64,000 nt of DNA from Nocardia higoensis NBRC 100133 (GCF_000308595.1 NZ_BAGA01000144.1:1-64000), one strand, 5' to 3'. Shown: positions 17,159-28,670, counted from the stretch's first letter. Notes: generated by a model from the sequence alone, not told the origin. Numbers and translations are program-made.

Positions 17159-18733
17159 TCAGGCAGCGGGCAGCGGCGCTTCGGGTGCCTCGGAGATGTG
17201 GACCTCGCCGGTACGGAGGTAGGTCAGCACGGCTTCGTCGACGACCGGGTTGCCACGTCCGAAGGTGCCGTGATCACCGCCCTCGACGGTGATCAATGAG
17301 CCGTGCAGGGCCTTCGCCAGCGCCGGGCCGCCCTCGTACTGGGTGAGGGCATCGTGCTCGCTCTGCAGCAGCAGCGGGGCGGTGGCCAGGGCCGAGCCGT
17401 CGATCGTGACCGGCTCGGTCACCGGCGGCCAGGAGCCGCAACTCATTCCGGAGCGCACCAGGGCGGCGCGGGCGTCGAGGGCATTGCCGCCGGAAGCGAG
17501 GGTGCTCACGGCGGCGCCGAGCATCTCGGGCCTGCCGGGCACCGCGTTCTCGTTGCAGGTGATGGCGGAGAAGACGATGCGGCCGGCCGGATCGGTCTTC
17601 GTGGCGCCCGCGATGGCAACCAACTGCTCGACATCGGACGGGTCGGCCTGCGCCCGGGCCATCGCCTCGGCGAAGGCGGGCCAGAAGGCGCGGGTGTAGG
17701 TGGCCACCGAGGTCGCGCTCACCAGCGGCACCTGCGCGGACGCGCCGCCGGAGAGCAGCAGGCGCAGGAAGTTCTGCACCTTCGCCAATTGCTCGGTGCC
17801 GCCGTTGACGCCGTCACGGGCGATCTCGGCCAGCGGCTCGGGCAGCTCGCCGGGCAGGTCGGAGACGTGGGCGGGCGGCGGGGTGATGTTGGCGTACCAG
17901 CCGCCGCCCTGCGCGGACACCTGCCGCACCCAGGTCCGGTAGACCTGCATGCTGGTGTCGCCCAGGTGGTACTCGGCGTCGCGCTCGGCGATCCAGCTGA
18001 ACAGGTCGTCGAGGCGCTGCTTGCCCGCCGCCTGCTGCTGGGCGAACTCCTCGGTCCAGACCCAGCCCGGGTGCACATTGGAGTCGAGCACCATGCGCTC
18101 GACCCGCTGCGGGAACAGGGTGGCGTAGACGGCGCCGAGATAGGTGCCGTAGGAGGTGCCGAGGTAGCCGATGCGTTCCAGGCCGAGCGCGGCGCGGACG
18201 GCGTCGAGGTCGCGGGCGGTGTTCTCGGTGGTGATGGTCGCCAGATAGCCGGGCCGGTCTTGTTCGCAGGCGGCCCTGAGGTCGGCGTCGCTCAGCGCGA
18301 CCTGCCCGTCCTCGGTGGTCTCCACGGCGCACGAGAGCGGGGTGGCCCAGCGCAGGCCGCGCGGCTGCACGGCGTAGAGGTCGTAGTGCGCGGCGATGTC
18401 GGCCGGCATGGTCGCCACGCGTTGCGCCCAGAAGTCCAGGGCATCGACGCCGGGGCCGCCCGGATTGGTGAACAGCACGCCGCGCCGCTCACCCCGCGCC
18501 GCGATCCTGCTGACGGTCAGTTCGATTCGGGCGCCGCCGGGTTCGGCGTGGTCCATCGGAACGCTGACCACCGCGCACTGCGCGCCTGCGCCCGGGGTGA
18601 CCGCGCCCTCGGGGCAGGATCCGAACACCGGGGCGGGCGCGGCGAGCACGGGAGGCGCGACGAGTGCCGAGGCGCCCGCCAGGCTCACCGCGCCGAGGCC
18701 GAGCATCGCCCGAAACAGCCTTTTCCGCATCAT
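17159..18733 (-). CDS. Secreted alpha/beta hydrolase, TAP-like (tripeptidyl aminopeptidase family)
   Basis: A 524-residue exported hydrolase. It begins with a signal peptide (basic MMRKRLFR, hydrophobic core, cleavage near VLAAPAPV). The alpha/beta-hydrolase core has the oxyanion segment LFTNPGGPG, the nucleophile elbow GTSYGTYLG and a C-terminal TAP-like domain ending with the catalytic His in VEGGDHGTFGRG. Homologues (SlpD/SlpE, Rv2223c-type) are cell-wall-associated peptidases or esterases; the exact substrate is not predictable. ATG 18733 is preceded by GGAGGT at 7 nt spacing, which decides the start against the longer frame. Confidence 0.9.
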   Translation of the reverse strand: MMRKRLFRAMLGLGAVSLAGASALVAPPVLAAPAPVFGSCPEGAVTPGAGAQCAVVSVPMDHAEPGGARIELTVSRIAARGERRGVLFTNPGGPGVDALDFWAQRVATMPADIAAHYDLYAVQPRGLRWATPLSCAVETTEDGQVALSDADLRAACEQDRPGYLATITTENTARDLDAVRAALGLERIGYLGTSYGTYLGAVYATLFPQRVERMVLDSNVHPGWVWTEEFAQQQAAGKQRLDDLFSWIAERDAEYHLGDTSMQVYRTWVRQVSAQGGGWYANITPPPAHVSDLPGELPEPLAEIARDGVNGGTEQLAKVQNFLRLLLSGGASAQVPLVSATSVATYTRAFWPAFAEAMARAQADPSDVEQLVAIAGATKTDPAGRIVFSAITCNENAVPGRPEMLGAAVSTLASGGNALDARAALVRSGMSCGSWPPVTEPVTIDGSALATAPLLLQSEHDALTQYEGGPALAKALHGSLITVEGGDHGTFGRGNPVVDEAVLTYLRTGEVHISEAPEAPLPAA

Positions 18734-18915
18734 CTTTCGCACCTCCGCGGGGCGCCGCCGTACCGGCTGAGCGCGACCCGGTCTTGCGAGCATTCTTACC
18801 GCGTGGGCGCGGGAGGACAAGTCGACCAGGTATTTCCCGGCGGCAGGAGGTCTATTTCGCTGTGGCACAGCGTTGCGATGTCTCATGCCGCGTCCCGGCG
18901 GAGTAGCGTCGAACC

Positions 18916-19227
18916 ATGTCGACCGAGGTCCGCATCAATACCGCACTGGAACGTTTCGAGATCTACGTCGACGGCGACATCGCCGGCTACGCCGAGTACC
19001 AGGACACCGCATCCGAGCGGGCGTTCGTGCACACCGAGATCTATCCGCAGTACGAACGCCAGGGCTACGCCAAGGAACTCATCGGCACGGCGCTGCGCGA
19101 CACCCGCGGCGAGGGCTTCGGCATCCTGCCGATGTGCTCGATGGTGCGCCACTTCGTGGAGATCAACCCGCAGTTCATCTCCTCGGTGCCGCAATGGGCC
19201 AGAGGCCGGATGGGTCTGCCCCAGTAG
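18916..19227 (+). CDS. GNAT-like N-acetyltransferase (YjdJ/PF14542 type)
   Basis: A 103-residue single-domain protein. The segment FEIYVDGDIAGYAEYQD followed by FVHTEIYPQYERQGYAKELIGTALRDTRGEG contains the shortened acetyl-CoA-binding loop (Q-x-G-Y-A) of the small GNAT family PF14542. The later motif LPMCSMVRHFVEINP is typical of these proteins. Substrate is unknown. It is divergent from the secreted hydrolase, with a 182-bp shared upstream region, and convergent with plsC. Confidence 0.9.
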   Translation: MSTEVRINTALERFEIYVDGDIAGYAEYQDTASERAFVHTEIYPQYERQGYAKELIGTALRDTRGEGFGILPMCSMVRHFVEINPQFISSVPQWARGRMGLPQ

Positions 19228-19245
19228 CGGTTCGGCGGGGGCGGT

Positions 19246-20007
19246 TCAGTAGTTGGCGATCGCCCCGTTCAGGGCGGTCTGCAGATCGGTGCGCACGAGC
19301 CGGGCGACCTCGCCGGGCTTGTCGGGCAGGTCGAGCACCGGGACGCCGAAATGGAAGCTGGCCGATTTCGCCTCCTCGCGGTCGGGCTCGATCGCGTCCG
19401 CGGGCCGTGGACCGTAGCTGAGCCCGATGCTGACCAGCGCGGGACGAACGCCCAGCTTCATGGCGCGGAAGGCGATATGGCCGATGCCGCTGCCGACCGC
19501 CTGCACCGTGGTCGGATCCACGTCGTTGCAGGTGCCCTCCGGGAAGATCGCCAGATGGTCGCCGCGGGTCAGGCGCTCGGCGCAGATGTTCATCATCTGC
19601 TGGCCGGCCGCGTTCACCGCCCTGATGCCGTGGTCCTTGCCGCGGAAGACCGGGATGGCGCCCATCATGTCGACCTTGCGGCGCTGTTCGGGGTCGACGA
19701 ACAGCTCGTCCTTGGCCAGCACCCGCACCCGCCCGATGATCGAGCGCAGCGGGCTGCGCCAGGTCATCGCGGCGACGGTGTAGGGGTCGTGCTGGGAGAG
19801 GTGGTTGATCGAGAAGATCGTCGGCTGCCGTGAACGCAGCAGCTCACGCAGCCGATCCCTGGCCTGATCGGCGTAGGAGATGCGGGGATGGAACCGGCGC
19901 GCGAGCAGTGCGTAGGCGGCCAGTGCGGTCAGCCGGCGCTGGCGATGATCCCGGTAGTAGTCGTAGACGGCGTCGAAATTGTCGAGACTGACCACGGGCG
20001 GTTCCAT
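19246..20007 (-). CDS. 1-acyl-sn-glycerol-3-phosphate acyltransferase family protein
   Basis: A 253-residue PlsC-family enzyme expected to transfer an acyl chain to a lysophospholipid at the cytoplasmic membrane. The catalytic box H-x4-D is seen as NHLSQHD (H69, D74) and the glycerol-phosphate binding motif as FPEGTCND; other family blocks (GAIPVFRGKD) are present. ATG 20007 begins the conserved portion; the longer frame runs into the divergent promoter. Divergent from yqgE with 67 bp between starts. Exact acceptor is unknown, as actinomycetes have several paralogues. Confidence 0.9.
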   Translation of the reverse strand: MEPPVVSLDNFDAVYDYYRDHRQRRLTALAAYALLARRFHPRISYADQARDRLRELLRSRQPTIFSINHLSQHDPYTVAAMTWRSPLRSIIGRVRVLAKDELFVDPEQRRKVDMMGAIPVFRGKDHGIRAVNAAGQQMMNICAERLTRGDHLAIFPEGTCNDVDPTTVQAVGSGIGHIAFRAMKLGVRPALVSIGLSYGPRPADAIEPDREEAKSASFHFGVPVLDLPDKPGEVARLVRTDLQTALNGAIANY

Positions 20008-20074
20008 GCCGACGACTCTAGATCGGTACCGGGACGGACGAGCACTTCCCCCGACAAACTGAGATGATGACGAG

Positions 20075-20719
20075 GTGGCACGCGGAGACGACCCGGACGA
20101 GAGCAAAACTCACGGCGGGCACGGCGACCGGCGGCGGCGCGGCTCGCGCGACGGCGAGCGAGTGGTCCGTGCCGGGTCACTGCTGCTGGCGGCGACCGGC
20201 CTGACCGAACCCACCTTCCGTCGCACGGTCGTCTACATCATGGAGCACAACGATTCGGGCAGCCTGGGCGTGGTGATCAACCGGCCGAGCGACACCGCGG
20301 TCCGCGAGGTGCTGCCCCGCTGGGCGGATCTGGCGGCCGAACCGGCTACCCTGCACGTCGGCGGCCCGGTCAAACGCGACGCCGCCCTGTGCCTCGGCAT
20401 TCTCCGGGTCGGAGCGTCCACCGCCGGGGTGCCCGGGCTGCGGCGCATCGACGGACGGGTGGTGCTGGTGGACCTGTCCGCCGATCCCGAGCAGATCGCG
20501 CCGCTGGTCGAGGGGGTCCGGGTGTTCGCCGGCTACTCGGGCTGGACCTTCGGCCAGCTCGAGGGCGAGCTCGACAACGACGACTGGATCGTGCTCTCGG
20601 CCCTGCCGCACGACCCCATCTCCGCCGCCAGGCCCGACCTGTGGGCCGACGTGCTGCGCCGCCAGCCGCTGCCGCTGGCGCTGCTGGCGACCCATCCCAT
20701 CGAAGTCGAACGGAACTGA
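20075..20719 (+). CDS. YqgE/AlgH family protein (UPF0301)
   Basis: A 214-residue protein of unknown molecular function. After a charged ~30-residue extension the family core begins: RAGSLLLAATGLTEPTFRRTVVYIMEHNDSGSLGVVINRPS, followed by HVGGPVKRDAALCLG and GYSGWTFGQLEGEL. GTG at 20075 is the start, with GACGAG just ahead. In M. tuberculosis the homologue Rv0038 lies three genes before leuS; here an ABC exporter/EXLDI/cupin block separates yqgE from leuS, so synteny is partly kept and partly interrupted. Confidence 0.93.
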   Translation: MARGDDPDESKTHGGHGDRRRRGSRDGERVVRAGSLLLAATGLTEPTFRRTVVYIMEHNDSGSLGVVINRPSDTAVREVLPRWADLAAEPATLHVGGPVKRDAALCLGILRVGASTAGVPGLRRIDGRVVLVDLSADPEQIAPLVEGVRVFAGYSGWTFGQLEGELDNDDWIVLSALPHDPISAARPDLWADVLRRQPLPLALLATHPIEVERN

Positions 20720-20746
20720 CCCGGGCCGGTCGGAACCGGCCCGGGT
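20719..20746. terminator. Perfect 12-bp hairpin between convergent yqgE and ABC permease
   Basis: ACCCGGGCCGGT at 20719-20730 pairs fully with 20735-20746 around a CGGA tetraloop. No T-run. It sits immediately at the yqgE stop and 31 bp from the permease stop, so it probably terminates both. Confidence 0.75.
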
Positions 20747-20777
20747 CCGGTCGCGCACTCGTGCGGACCGCCCGCGG

Positions 20778-21584
20778 TTATCGCGACTGCCGGGCGAACA
20801 CGCGCGCCGACCAGACGAACCCGATCAGCCCGAGCCCGGCGCACCAGGCCAGGGCGGCGACGCCCGATCCGCCGATCTCCGTGCCCATCAGCAGGCCGCG
20901 GATCGTCTCGGTGAGCGGCGTGAACGGCTGGTACTCGGCGAACTGGCGCAGCCCGGCCGGCATCGTATCGGTGGCGACCAGGCCGCTGCCGAGGAACGGC
21001 AGCAGGAGGAACGGCATCGGCAGATTGCTCGCGCTCTCCGGATTCGGCGAGATCAGGCCCATGCCGACCGCTATCCAGGACAGCGCGAACGTGAACAGCG
21101 TGAGCAGGCCGAACGCCGCGAGCCACTCGAGCGGCTGCGCGTTCGGCCGCCAGCCGATCAGCAGCGCGACCAGCGCCATCGCCCCGGTGCCGAGCATGCC
21201 CAGGACCAGGGTGCCGCCCACGTGGCCGGCCAGCATGGACGAGGGCGCGATGGGCATGGTGCGGAACCGGTTGACGATGCCCTTGGTGGTGTCGGTCGCG
21301 ATCTGCACCGCGAGCGAGGCCATCAGGTAGGCCGGGATCAGCAGCAGCATGCCGGGGGCGAGGTAGTCGATGTACTCGCCGCCGGAGGCCGCCGCCAGCG
21401 CACCACCGAACACGAAGGCGAAGACCAGCAGCAGGATCACGGGCATGACGATGATGCTGACGGTCAGGCTGGGATAGCGCCTGGCCTGCAGCAGGTTGCG
21501 GCGCAGCATGGTCCACGACTCCCGCAGGGAGTCGGCCGGCGCGCGGGTGCCTGCCGCCGAGGCGGGCGGGGTGGCGGTGGTCAT
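20778..21584 (-). CDS. ABC-2 type transporter permease (DrrB-like)
   Basis: A 268-residue integral membrane protein with six helices. The ABC-2 signature region is recognisable in GIVNRFRTMPIAPSSMLAG and QPFTPLTETIRGLLMG. It should form a homodimeric exporter with the ATPase encoded directly upstream; drug, lipid or antibiotic export is typical of DrrAB-type systems. ATG 21584 overlaps the ATPase stop (ATGA). A Thr/Ala/Pro-rich soluble head of ~20 residues precedes the first helix. Confidence 0.92.
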   Translation of the reverse strand: MTTATPPASAAGTRAPADSLRESWTMLRRNLLQARRYPSLTVSIIVMPVILLLVFAFVFGGALAAASGGEYIDYLAPGMLLLIPAYLMASLAVQIATDTTKGIVNRFRTMPIAPSSMLAGHVGGTLVLGMLGTGAMALVALLIGWRPNAQPLEWLAAFGLLTLFTFALSWIAVGMGLISPNPESASNLPMPFLLLPFLGSGLVATDTMPAGLRQFAEYQPFTPLTETIRGLLMGTEIGGSGVAALAWCAGLGLIGFVWSARVFARQSR

Positions 21585-22579
21585 CGTGCGATCTCCTTGC
21601 TGGTGGCGCCGGTCGCCGCGGCGGCCCGGTCGGCGGTGGGGTGGCCGGTGAGGGTGAGAAAGACGTCGTCGAGGGTGGGCGTCTGCACGGCCAGGGCCGT
21701 GGCCTCGACGCCGACGCGGTCGAGCTGATCGAGCACGGTGCGCAGGGCGCGCACCCCGCCGTCGCCCGGCACGGCCAGGGTGGGGTGGTCGCCGTCGTCG
21801 ACGACGCGGGAGCCGGGCAGCCCGGCCGCCGCGGCGTCCAGTTCGGCTCGGTCGGTGAACTCCAGGCGGATGTGGCCGCCGGGGACCAGGCGCTTCAACT
21901 CGGCGGCGGTGCCCTCGGCGACGATGCGGCCGCCGTCGAGCACGGCGATGCGATCGGCCAGCTGGTCGGCTTCCTCGAGATATTGCGTGGTCAGGAAGAC
22001 CGTGACGCCGGTGTCGGCGACCAGGTTGTCGATCGTCTGCCACACCGCCCGCCTGCTGCGCGGGTCCAGGCCGGTGGTCGGCTCGTCCAGGAAGAGCACC
22101 CGTGGGCCGCCGACCAGGGTCATCGCCAGATCGAGCCGCCGGGTCATGCCGCCGGAATAGCCGCTCGCGACGCGATCCGCCGCCTCGACCAGATCGAAGC
22201 GGACGAGCAGGTCGTCGATCAACTGCGCGGCCCGCGCCCGGGGCAGGTGCCACAGATCGGCCATGAGCCGCAGGTTCTCCCGGCCGGTGAGCAGTTCGTC
22301 GACGGCGGCGAACTGGCCGGTCACCCCGATCACCTCGCGGACCCGGGCGGGGGCCGTGGCCGGATCGTGCCCGCAGATCGTGATCTCGCCCGCGTCGGCG
22401 CCGCGCAGCGTGGCGAGGATCTGCACGGTGGTGGTCTTGCCCGCCCCGTTGGGTCCGAGCAGCGCGAAGATCTCGCCTCGCCCGACGGTGATGTCGATGC
22501 CGTCGAGCACACGGTGGTCGCCGTAGCTCTTGTGCAGTCCGCGCGCCGAGATGGCCGGCGCAGACCTGTTGTCACCCAT
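21581..22579 (-). CDS. ABC transporter ATP-binding protein (DrrA family)
   Basis: A 332-residue ATPase with Walker A GPNGAGKTTT, signature YSGGMTRRLDLA, Walker B VLFLDEPTTGLDP, and the switch His region TQYLEEADQLADRI. The extra ~90-residue C-terminal domain ending with TLDDVFLTLTGHPTA is characteristic of DrrA-type daunorubicin-resistance ATPases. ATG at 22579 follows GAAAGGAA with good spacing. It lies 120 bp downstream of the EXLDI regulator on the same strand, which makes that regulator the likely controller. Confidence 0.95.
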   Translation of the reverse strand: MGDNRSAPAISARGLHKSYGDHRVLDGIDITVGRGEIFALLGPNGAGKTTTVQILATLRGADAGEITICGHDPATAPARVREVIGVTGQFAAVDELLTGRENLRLMADLWHLPRARAAQLIDDLLVRFDLVEAADRVASGYSGGMTRRLDLAMTLVGGPRVLFLDEPTTGLDPRSRRAVWQTIDNLVADTGVTVFLTTQYLEEADQLADRIAVLDGGRIVAEGTAAELKRLVPGGHIRLEFTDRAELDAAAAGLPGSRVVDDGDHPTLAVPGDGGVRALRTVLDQLDRVGVEATALAVQTPTLDDVFLTLTGHPTADRAAAATGATSKEIAR

Positions 22580-22699
22580 GGGATTTCCTTTCGACATTAC
22601 ATGGTTTGATTCGAATATGTGCATGTTTCAGCCACACCGCCCCCGCGGGGGTTCGGCGTTCGGGTATGCGATTGTGCGCGAAGGAGGTTCGCGCGTCGG

Positions 22700-23221
22700 T
22701 CAGATGTCGAGATCCTCGATCCTCGGATTCGCCGCCAGATCGGCGACGCGTTCGTAGAACCTGTCGGGCAGCTTGCCCTTCAATTCCTCCACCGAATCCA
22801 CGATCTCCATGGCGAATTCACCCCAGTCGGGATCACCGACGCCGAAGGCCCGCCGCCAGGTGCGCCAGTCCTTCAGGCTGGACTTACCGGTGGGGTAGTC
22901 CACCCACTTCGAGATCTGCGCGTGCACGACGTACTTGCCTTTTCGGCTGCGATAGACACGAAACAGTTCGAACCGCTCGTCCCCGATATCGCGCCATTCG
23001 CTCAGCAGCATGCCCGCGAAACGGACCTGCCTGACGCCGTTGTGCCCGACGCCGAGAATCACTTCGTCGTAACCCTCCTGACGGCCCTCCTCCAGATCGA
23101 TGAAGCGACGCAGGGCCGTCACCACCGCACCGGAGAGATTGCCGCCGACGAGTTCCTGCGCGCGCTTGAACAGCGGGAGGTCGTCGTCGGCCACATAGAT
23201 CGTCTTGTTGGGCATGTCCAT
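22700..23221 (-). CDS. EXLDI family protein with ribbon-helix-helix N-terminus
   Basis: A 173-residue protein ending in the sequence IEDLDI, the C-terminal E-x-L-D-I motif that names the family. The first ~45 residues (KTIYVADDDLPLFKRAQEL, GGNLSGAVVTALRRFIDLE) look like a ribbon-helix-helix DNA-binding domain: one short strand and two helices. The middle ~110 residues are mixed and conserved in the family but unassigned. There is no ribosome site before ATG 23221 and an AT-rich repeat abuts it, suggesting a leaderless transcript. Probably a dimeric repressor of itself and the downstream DrrAB exporter (inference). M13 at 23215 is an alternative start. Confidence 0.85.
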   Translation of the reverse strand: MDMPNKTIYVADDDLPLFKRAQELVGGNLSGAVVTALRRFIDLEEGRQEGYDEVILGVGHNGVRQVRFAGMLLSEWRDIGDERFELFRVYRSRKGKYVVHAQISKWVDYPTGKSSLKDWRTWRRAFGVGDPDWGEFAMEIVDSVEELKGKLPDRFYERVADLAANPRIEDLDI

Positions 23222-23224
23222 GAC

Positions 23225-23247
23225 TATACGTAGATGTATACGTAGAT
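23225..23247. promoter_or_regulatory. Tandem TATACGTAGAT operator at the EXLDI promoter
   Basis: The 11-bp sequence TATACGTAGAT occurs at 23225-23235 and again at 23237-23247, a period of 12 bp. Each contains the self-complementary core TACGTA. The pair begins 3 bp upstream of the EXLDI start codon and lies ~25 bp upstream of the divergent cupin gene, in an AT-rich island. Tandem sites of this spacing are typical for ribbon-helix-helix dimers bound side by side. Confidence 0.65.
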
Positions 23248-23271
23248 ACAAGAGGTCCGCGTGGAAATCGC

Positions 23272-23679
23272 GTGCGGTGGTTTCATGGAGTGGTGCTTCC
23301 CGGCTACGAACGCGTGCTCCGCGCGAATCCCGCGCCCGCGTCGGGGACGGCCAGCCGGATCCTGCTGCGCCTCACCCTCGGCCCCCGCGAGCTGATCGCC
23401 CGCCACACCGTCATCGCGCCGGGCGGCAGCAGTGGTTGGCACTACCACGACGGGCCGCTGTTCGTGCTCGTCGCCCGAGGTACGCTCGACCACCCGTATG
23501 CCGACGGAGTCCCGGTCCACTACCGGCGCGGCCGGATCTTCCGGGAGCCCAGCGGCCCGGCGAACCGCCACGTCGCGTGCAACACCGGCACCGAACCGGT
23601 GACGTTGTTCGTGCTGTACCTGAACCCGAAGGGCAGCCCGCTGGCCCACAGCGTGCCGAGCGCCGACGACCACGGGTGA
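23272..23679 (+). CDS. Cupin domain protein, 135 aa
   Basis: A small beta-barrel protein. Cupin motif 1 is seen in GGSSGWHYHDGPLFVLVARGTL, with the two His of the metal site, and motif 2 in the region ending HVACNTGTEPVTLFVLYL. Such stand-alone cupins bind metal and act as isomerases, dioxygenases or sensors; substrate unknown. GTG at 23272 starts the frame, but no good ribosome site is visible, and GTGs at 23290/23293 are alternatives. It is divergent from the EXLDI gene across the tandem operator and so may share its regulation. Confidence 0.8.
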   Translation: MRWFHGVVLPGYERVLRANPAPASGTASRILLRLTLGPRELIARHTVIAPGGSSGWHYHDGPLFVLVARGTLDHPYADGVPVHYRRGRIFREPSGPANRHVACNTGTEPVTLFVLYLNPKGSPLAHSVPSADDHG

Positions 23680-23707
23680 ATTACGCGCCGAGTGGCCCCT
23701 GGTCGGC

Positions 23708-24007
23708 TCAGCTGCCGCCGCCACCGCCACCGCATCCACCGCCACCGCAGCTCCCACCCCCGCCGCCGCAGCCGCCACCGTCGGAATCGTTGCCGAAGAA
23801 CCACACGCCGCCCGAGGCCGAACCGCCCGCACCCCAGGATCGGCCTCGTCCACCCCGCCCCTGCCGCGCGGCACGAGCCCGCTGGACGAGGCCGAGGACC
23901 AGAAACGGCAACCCGACGACCGCGAGGACGAGTCCCGCCATGGGATGCACCGCGATCCCCGTCAACAGCGCCAGGAAGAACACCACCGCCGCGAGCGCCA
24001 GAAACAT
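23708..24007 (-). CDS. Small membrane protein with Gly/Cys-rich tail, 99 aa
   Basis: Two hydrophobic helices (residues ~1-20 and 24-42) are followed by a basic stretch (QRARAARQGRGGRGR) and a low-complexity tail of Gly, Ser and three Cys (pattern GGGC-G5-SC-G4-C-G6). A GGGGGAGGT ribosome site precedes ATG 24007. The tail resembles the Gly/Cys ends of TIGR04222-type actinomycete membrane proteins, though this protein is much smaller. Role unknown; metal binding or sortase-independent surface display are guesses only. Confidence 0.65.
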   Translation of the reverse strand: MFLALAAVVFFLALLTGIAVHPMAGLVLAVVGLPFLVLGLVQRARAARQGRGGRGRSWGAGGSASGGVWFFGNDSDGGGCGGGGGSCGGGGCGGGGGGS

Positions 24008-24195
24008 GAAACCTCCCCCGACCGGTGGTCATCCCCGGTGACTACCGCCGAGGATAGCGATCGGCGAACCGCAGGCAGCCCGTTTCGAGCCGATCAGCGG
24101 GTGACTTGCCGAGCAGGATCACCTCGCCACACCGCCGAGGGGAGCAGGCGTTCGCCGGGCGGAGACCTGCGCCGCCGCTGAGGCGGGAGAGTAGC

Positions 24196-24603
24196 TCAGT
24201 GCGTGGGGCCGCAGGCGTCGCGCAGCGAGCAGGCGCCGCAGGACTGGCCGCAGGAGCCGGTGTCGCTCGCGGGCACCAGGCCGGCGATGGCCCGGTTCGC
24301 CGCGTCCGCGCCCGCGCCGAGGGTGAACACCGCGATCACCGCGGCGACCAGAGCGACCGCGAGGGCGATCGGCTCGCCCGCGGCGAACACGATCAAACCG
24401 CCGGCGAACAGCAGCGCGCCCGCGGCCACCGAGGTGGGGGCGGCGACGCGATTGGCGATGCGGAAGGTGTCTTCGGTGCTGAGAGCGGCTTCGGTATGCA
24501 CTCCGACGAAGCGGTTGCGCGGCAGCCTGCCGACGAAGCCGAGCATGCCGGTCCCGATGGCGACGATGGCCAGCAGGAACAGGACTAGGGCTACGGCGAA
24601 CAC
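24196..24603 (-). CDS. SdpI family membrane protein with Cys-rich C-terminus
   Basis: A 135-residue protein with three membrane helices and the SdpI-family landmark NRFVGVHTEAALSTEDTFRIANRVAA between the first and second helices. In Bacillus, SdpI proteins give immunity to a secreted toxin; the role in actinomycetes is unknown. The last 20 residues hold five Cys (SCGQSCGACSLRDACG), similar to zinc- or Fe-binding tails. GTG 24603 begins the first helix directly. Divergent from leuS by 111 bp. Confidence 0.82.
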   Translation of the reverse strand: MFAVALVLFLLAIVAIGTGMLGFVGRLPRNRFVGVHTEAALSTEDTFRIANRVAAPTSVAAGALLFAGGLIVFAAGEPIALAVALVAAVIAVFTLGAGADAANRAIAGLVPASDTGSCGQSCGACSLRDACGPTH

Positions 24604-24714
24604 CAGTGCAGGCTATCGCAGCGGCCACACGGCCCGACGTCCGGTCCGTTCGGGAGCACGTTCTACCCTGTTAGCCGACTCTGTCCGGAACGGCGCACAA
24701 GAGAAGGCGGGATC

Positions 24715-27558
<2,844 letters not shown>

Positions 27559-27575
27559 CGTTCGGGCCGGTCACC

Positions 27576-27611
27576 GGCTGCTCCCGGCCGCACGAACGGT
27601 CGGGAGCAGCC
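27576..27611. terminator. Hairpin terminator between convergent leuS and deacetylase gene
   Basis: GGCTGCTCCCG at 27576-27586 pairs perfectly with 27601-27611; the pairing continues inward for four more pairs including one G-U, leaving a 6-nt loop CACGAA. No T-run. It lies 18 bp after the leuS stop and 29 bp from the deacetylase stop. Confidence 0.8.
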
Positions 27612-27639
27612 ACCTGCACGGTGGACGGGAGCGACCGGA

Positions 27640-28446
27640 TCACACCGGCGGGAGCAGGACGTCGTCGAGGGTGACCAGCGACAGGTTGCGCGCCCGGATG
27701 ATCTCGACCAGCCGCGCGTAGCAGTGCGTGACGGTGGGCGCGTTCGCGTGTCCGATGACGATGGACTGGGGATTGAACCAGCGGTCCGCGCACTCGAGCA
27801 GGAATTGCTCGGTGATCAGCCCGGAGTCCGACAGCGAGCCGTACCACATCGTCGGCACGGTGTAGCCGAGATCGGCGGCGACCGCGTCGACGGCGGCGTT
27901 GTGCCTGCCGAAGGGCGGCCGATAGTACGGGGTGCCGTCGACTCCGTAGTTGTCGCGCAGGAACTGCCGGGCGCGAGAGAGTTCCGCGGCGATGCCCGCG
28001 GGCGGCAGCGTGGTGAGGTCGGCGTGACTCCAGGTGTGGTTCGCGAGCTGCACCTGGCCGGATTCGACCAGTGGGCGCAGATCCGCCCGGTGGGTGGTCC
28101 AGGCGTCGTAGTGCGCGGTGACGAAGAAGGTGAAGCGGGCTCCGGTGTCTCGGGCGAACCGGATGTAGCCGCCCACCACCTCCGGATCGGCGCCGTCGTC
28201 GACGGTCAGCGCCATGGCGGTCCCCGCTCCGGGCAGTGCGGTGATGGTCTGGCGGGTGAGCCGGGTCTTCGGCCCGCCGGGCGGGGGCGGCAGCAGCGGC
28301 GTCCGAGTCGGTGCGGGAGGCAACGGCTCGGGACCGCCCGCCGCGCCGTCCGAGGCGAGCGTTTCGGCGGCCTCACTGCCCGCGGTGCAGGCGGAGAGCA
28401 ACCATGCGGCGCCCGCGGCCAGAGTCAGCAGTTCCCGTCGTCGCAT
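27640..28446 (-). CDS. Polysaccharide deacetylase-family lipoprotein
   Basis: A 268-residue exported enzyme of carbohydrate esterase family 4. The start MRRRELLTLAAGAAWLLSAC combines a twin-Arg-like head with a lipobox (LSAC, C20). After a Pro-rich linker comes the NodB fold: metal/catalytic Asp in ALTVDDGAD (normally TFDDG), the His pair in NHTWSHADLT, and YRPPFGRHN. It probably removes acetyl groups from a cell-envelope glycan. The variant VDDGAD in place of FDDG still keeps two Asp. The start at 28446 is chosen because the longer frame lacks a signal peptide. Confidence 0.88.
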   Translation of the reverse strand: MRRRELLTLAAGAAWLLSACTAGSEAAETLASDGAAGGPEPLPPAPTRTPLLPPPPGGPKTRLTRQTITALPGAGTAMALTVDDGADPEVVGGYIRFARDTGARFTFFVTAHYDAWTTHRADLRPLVESGQVQLANHTWSHADLTTLPPAGIAAELSRARQFLRDNYGVDGTPYYRPPFGRHNAAVDAVAADLGYTVPTMWYGSLSDSGLITEQFLLECADRWFNPQSIVIGHANAPTVTHCYARLVEIIRARNLSLVTLDDVLLPPV

Positions 28447-28670
28447 ACGCCCCGCCTGTCCCCCGCCGCCGCGCGAGCGGATCGACGGTAGTCGGTTTCG
28501 AATTCGTCGAACGCAGGGATGATAGACCGGCCCGAAGCAGATCCACGGCAACCGCCGGCACTGTCGCCGCTGGCCGGCCGGCGCTCACACGGGGCGGGAA
28601 ACGGCGTGCGGCGGGAACACGACGCGAGGCAGGGCCCGCGCGATGCGGGACCGAGATGCGACGAGCGGAT

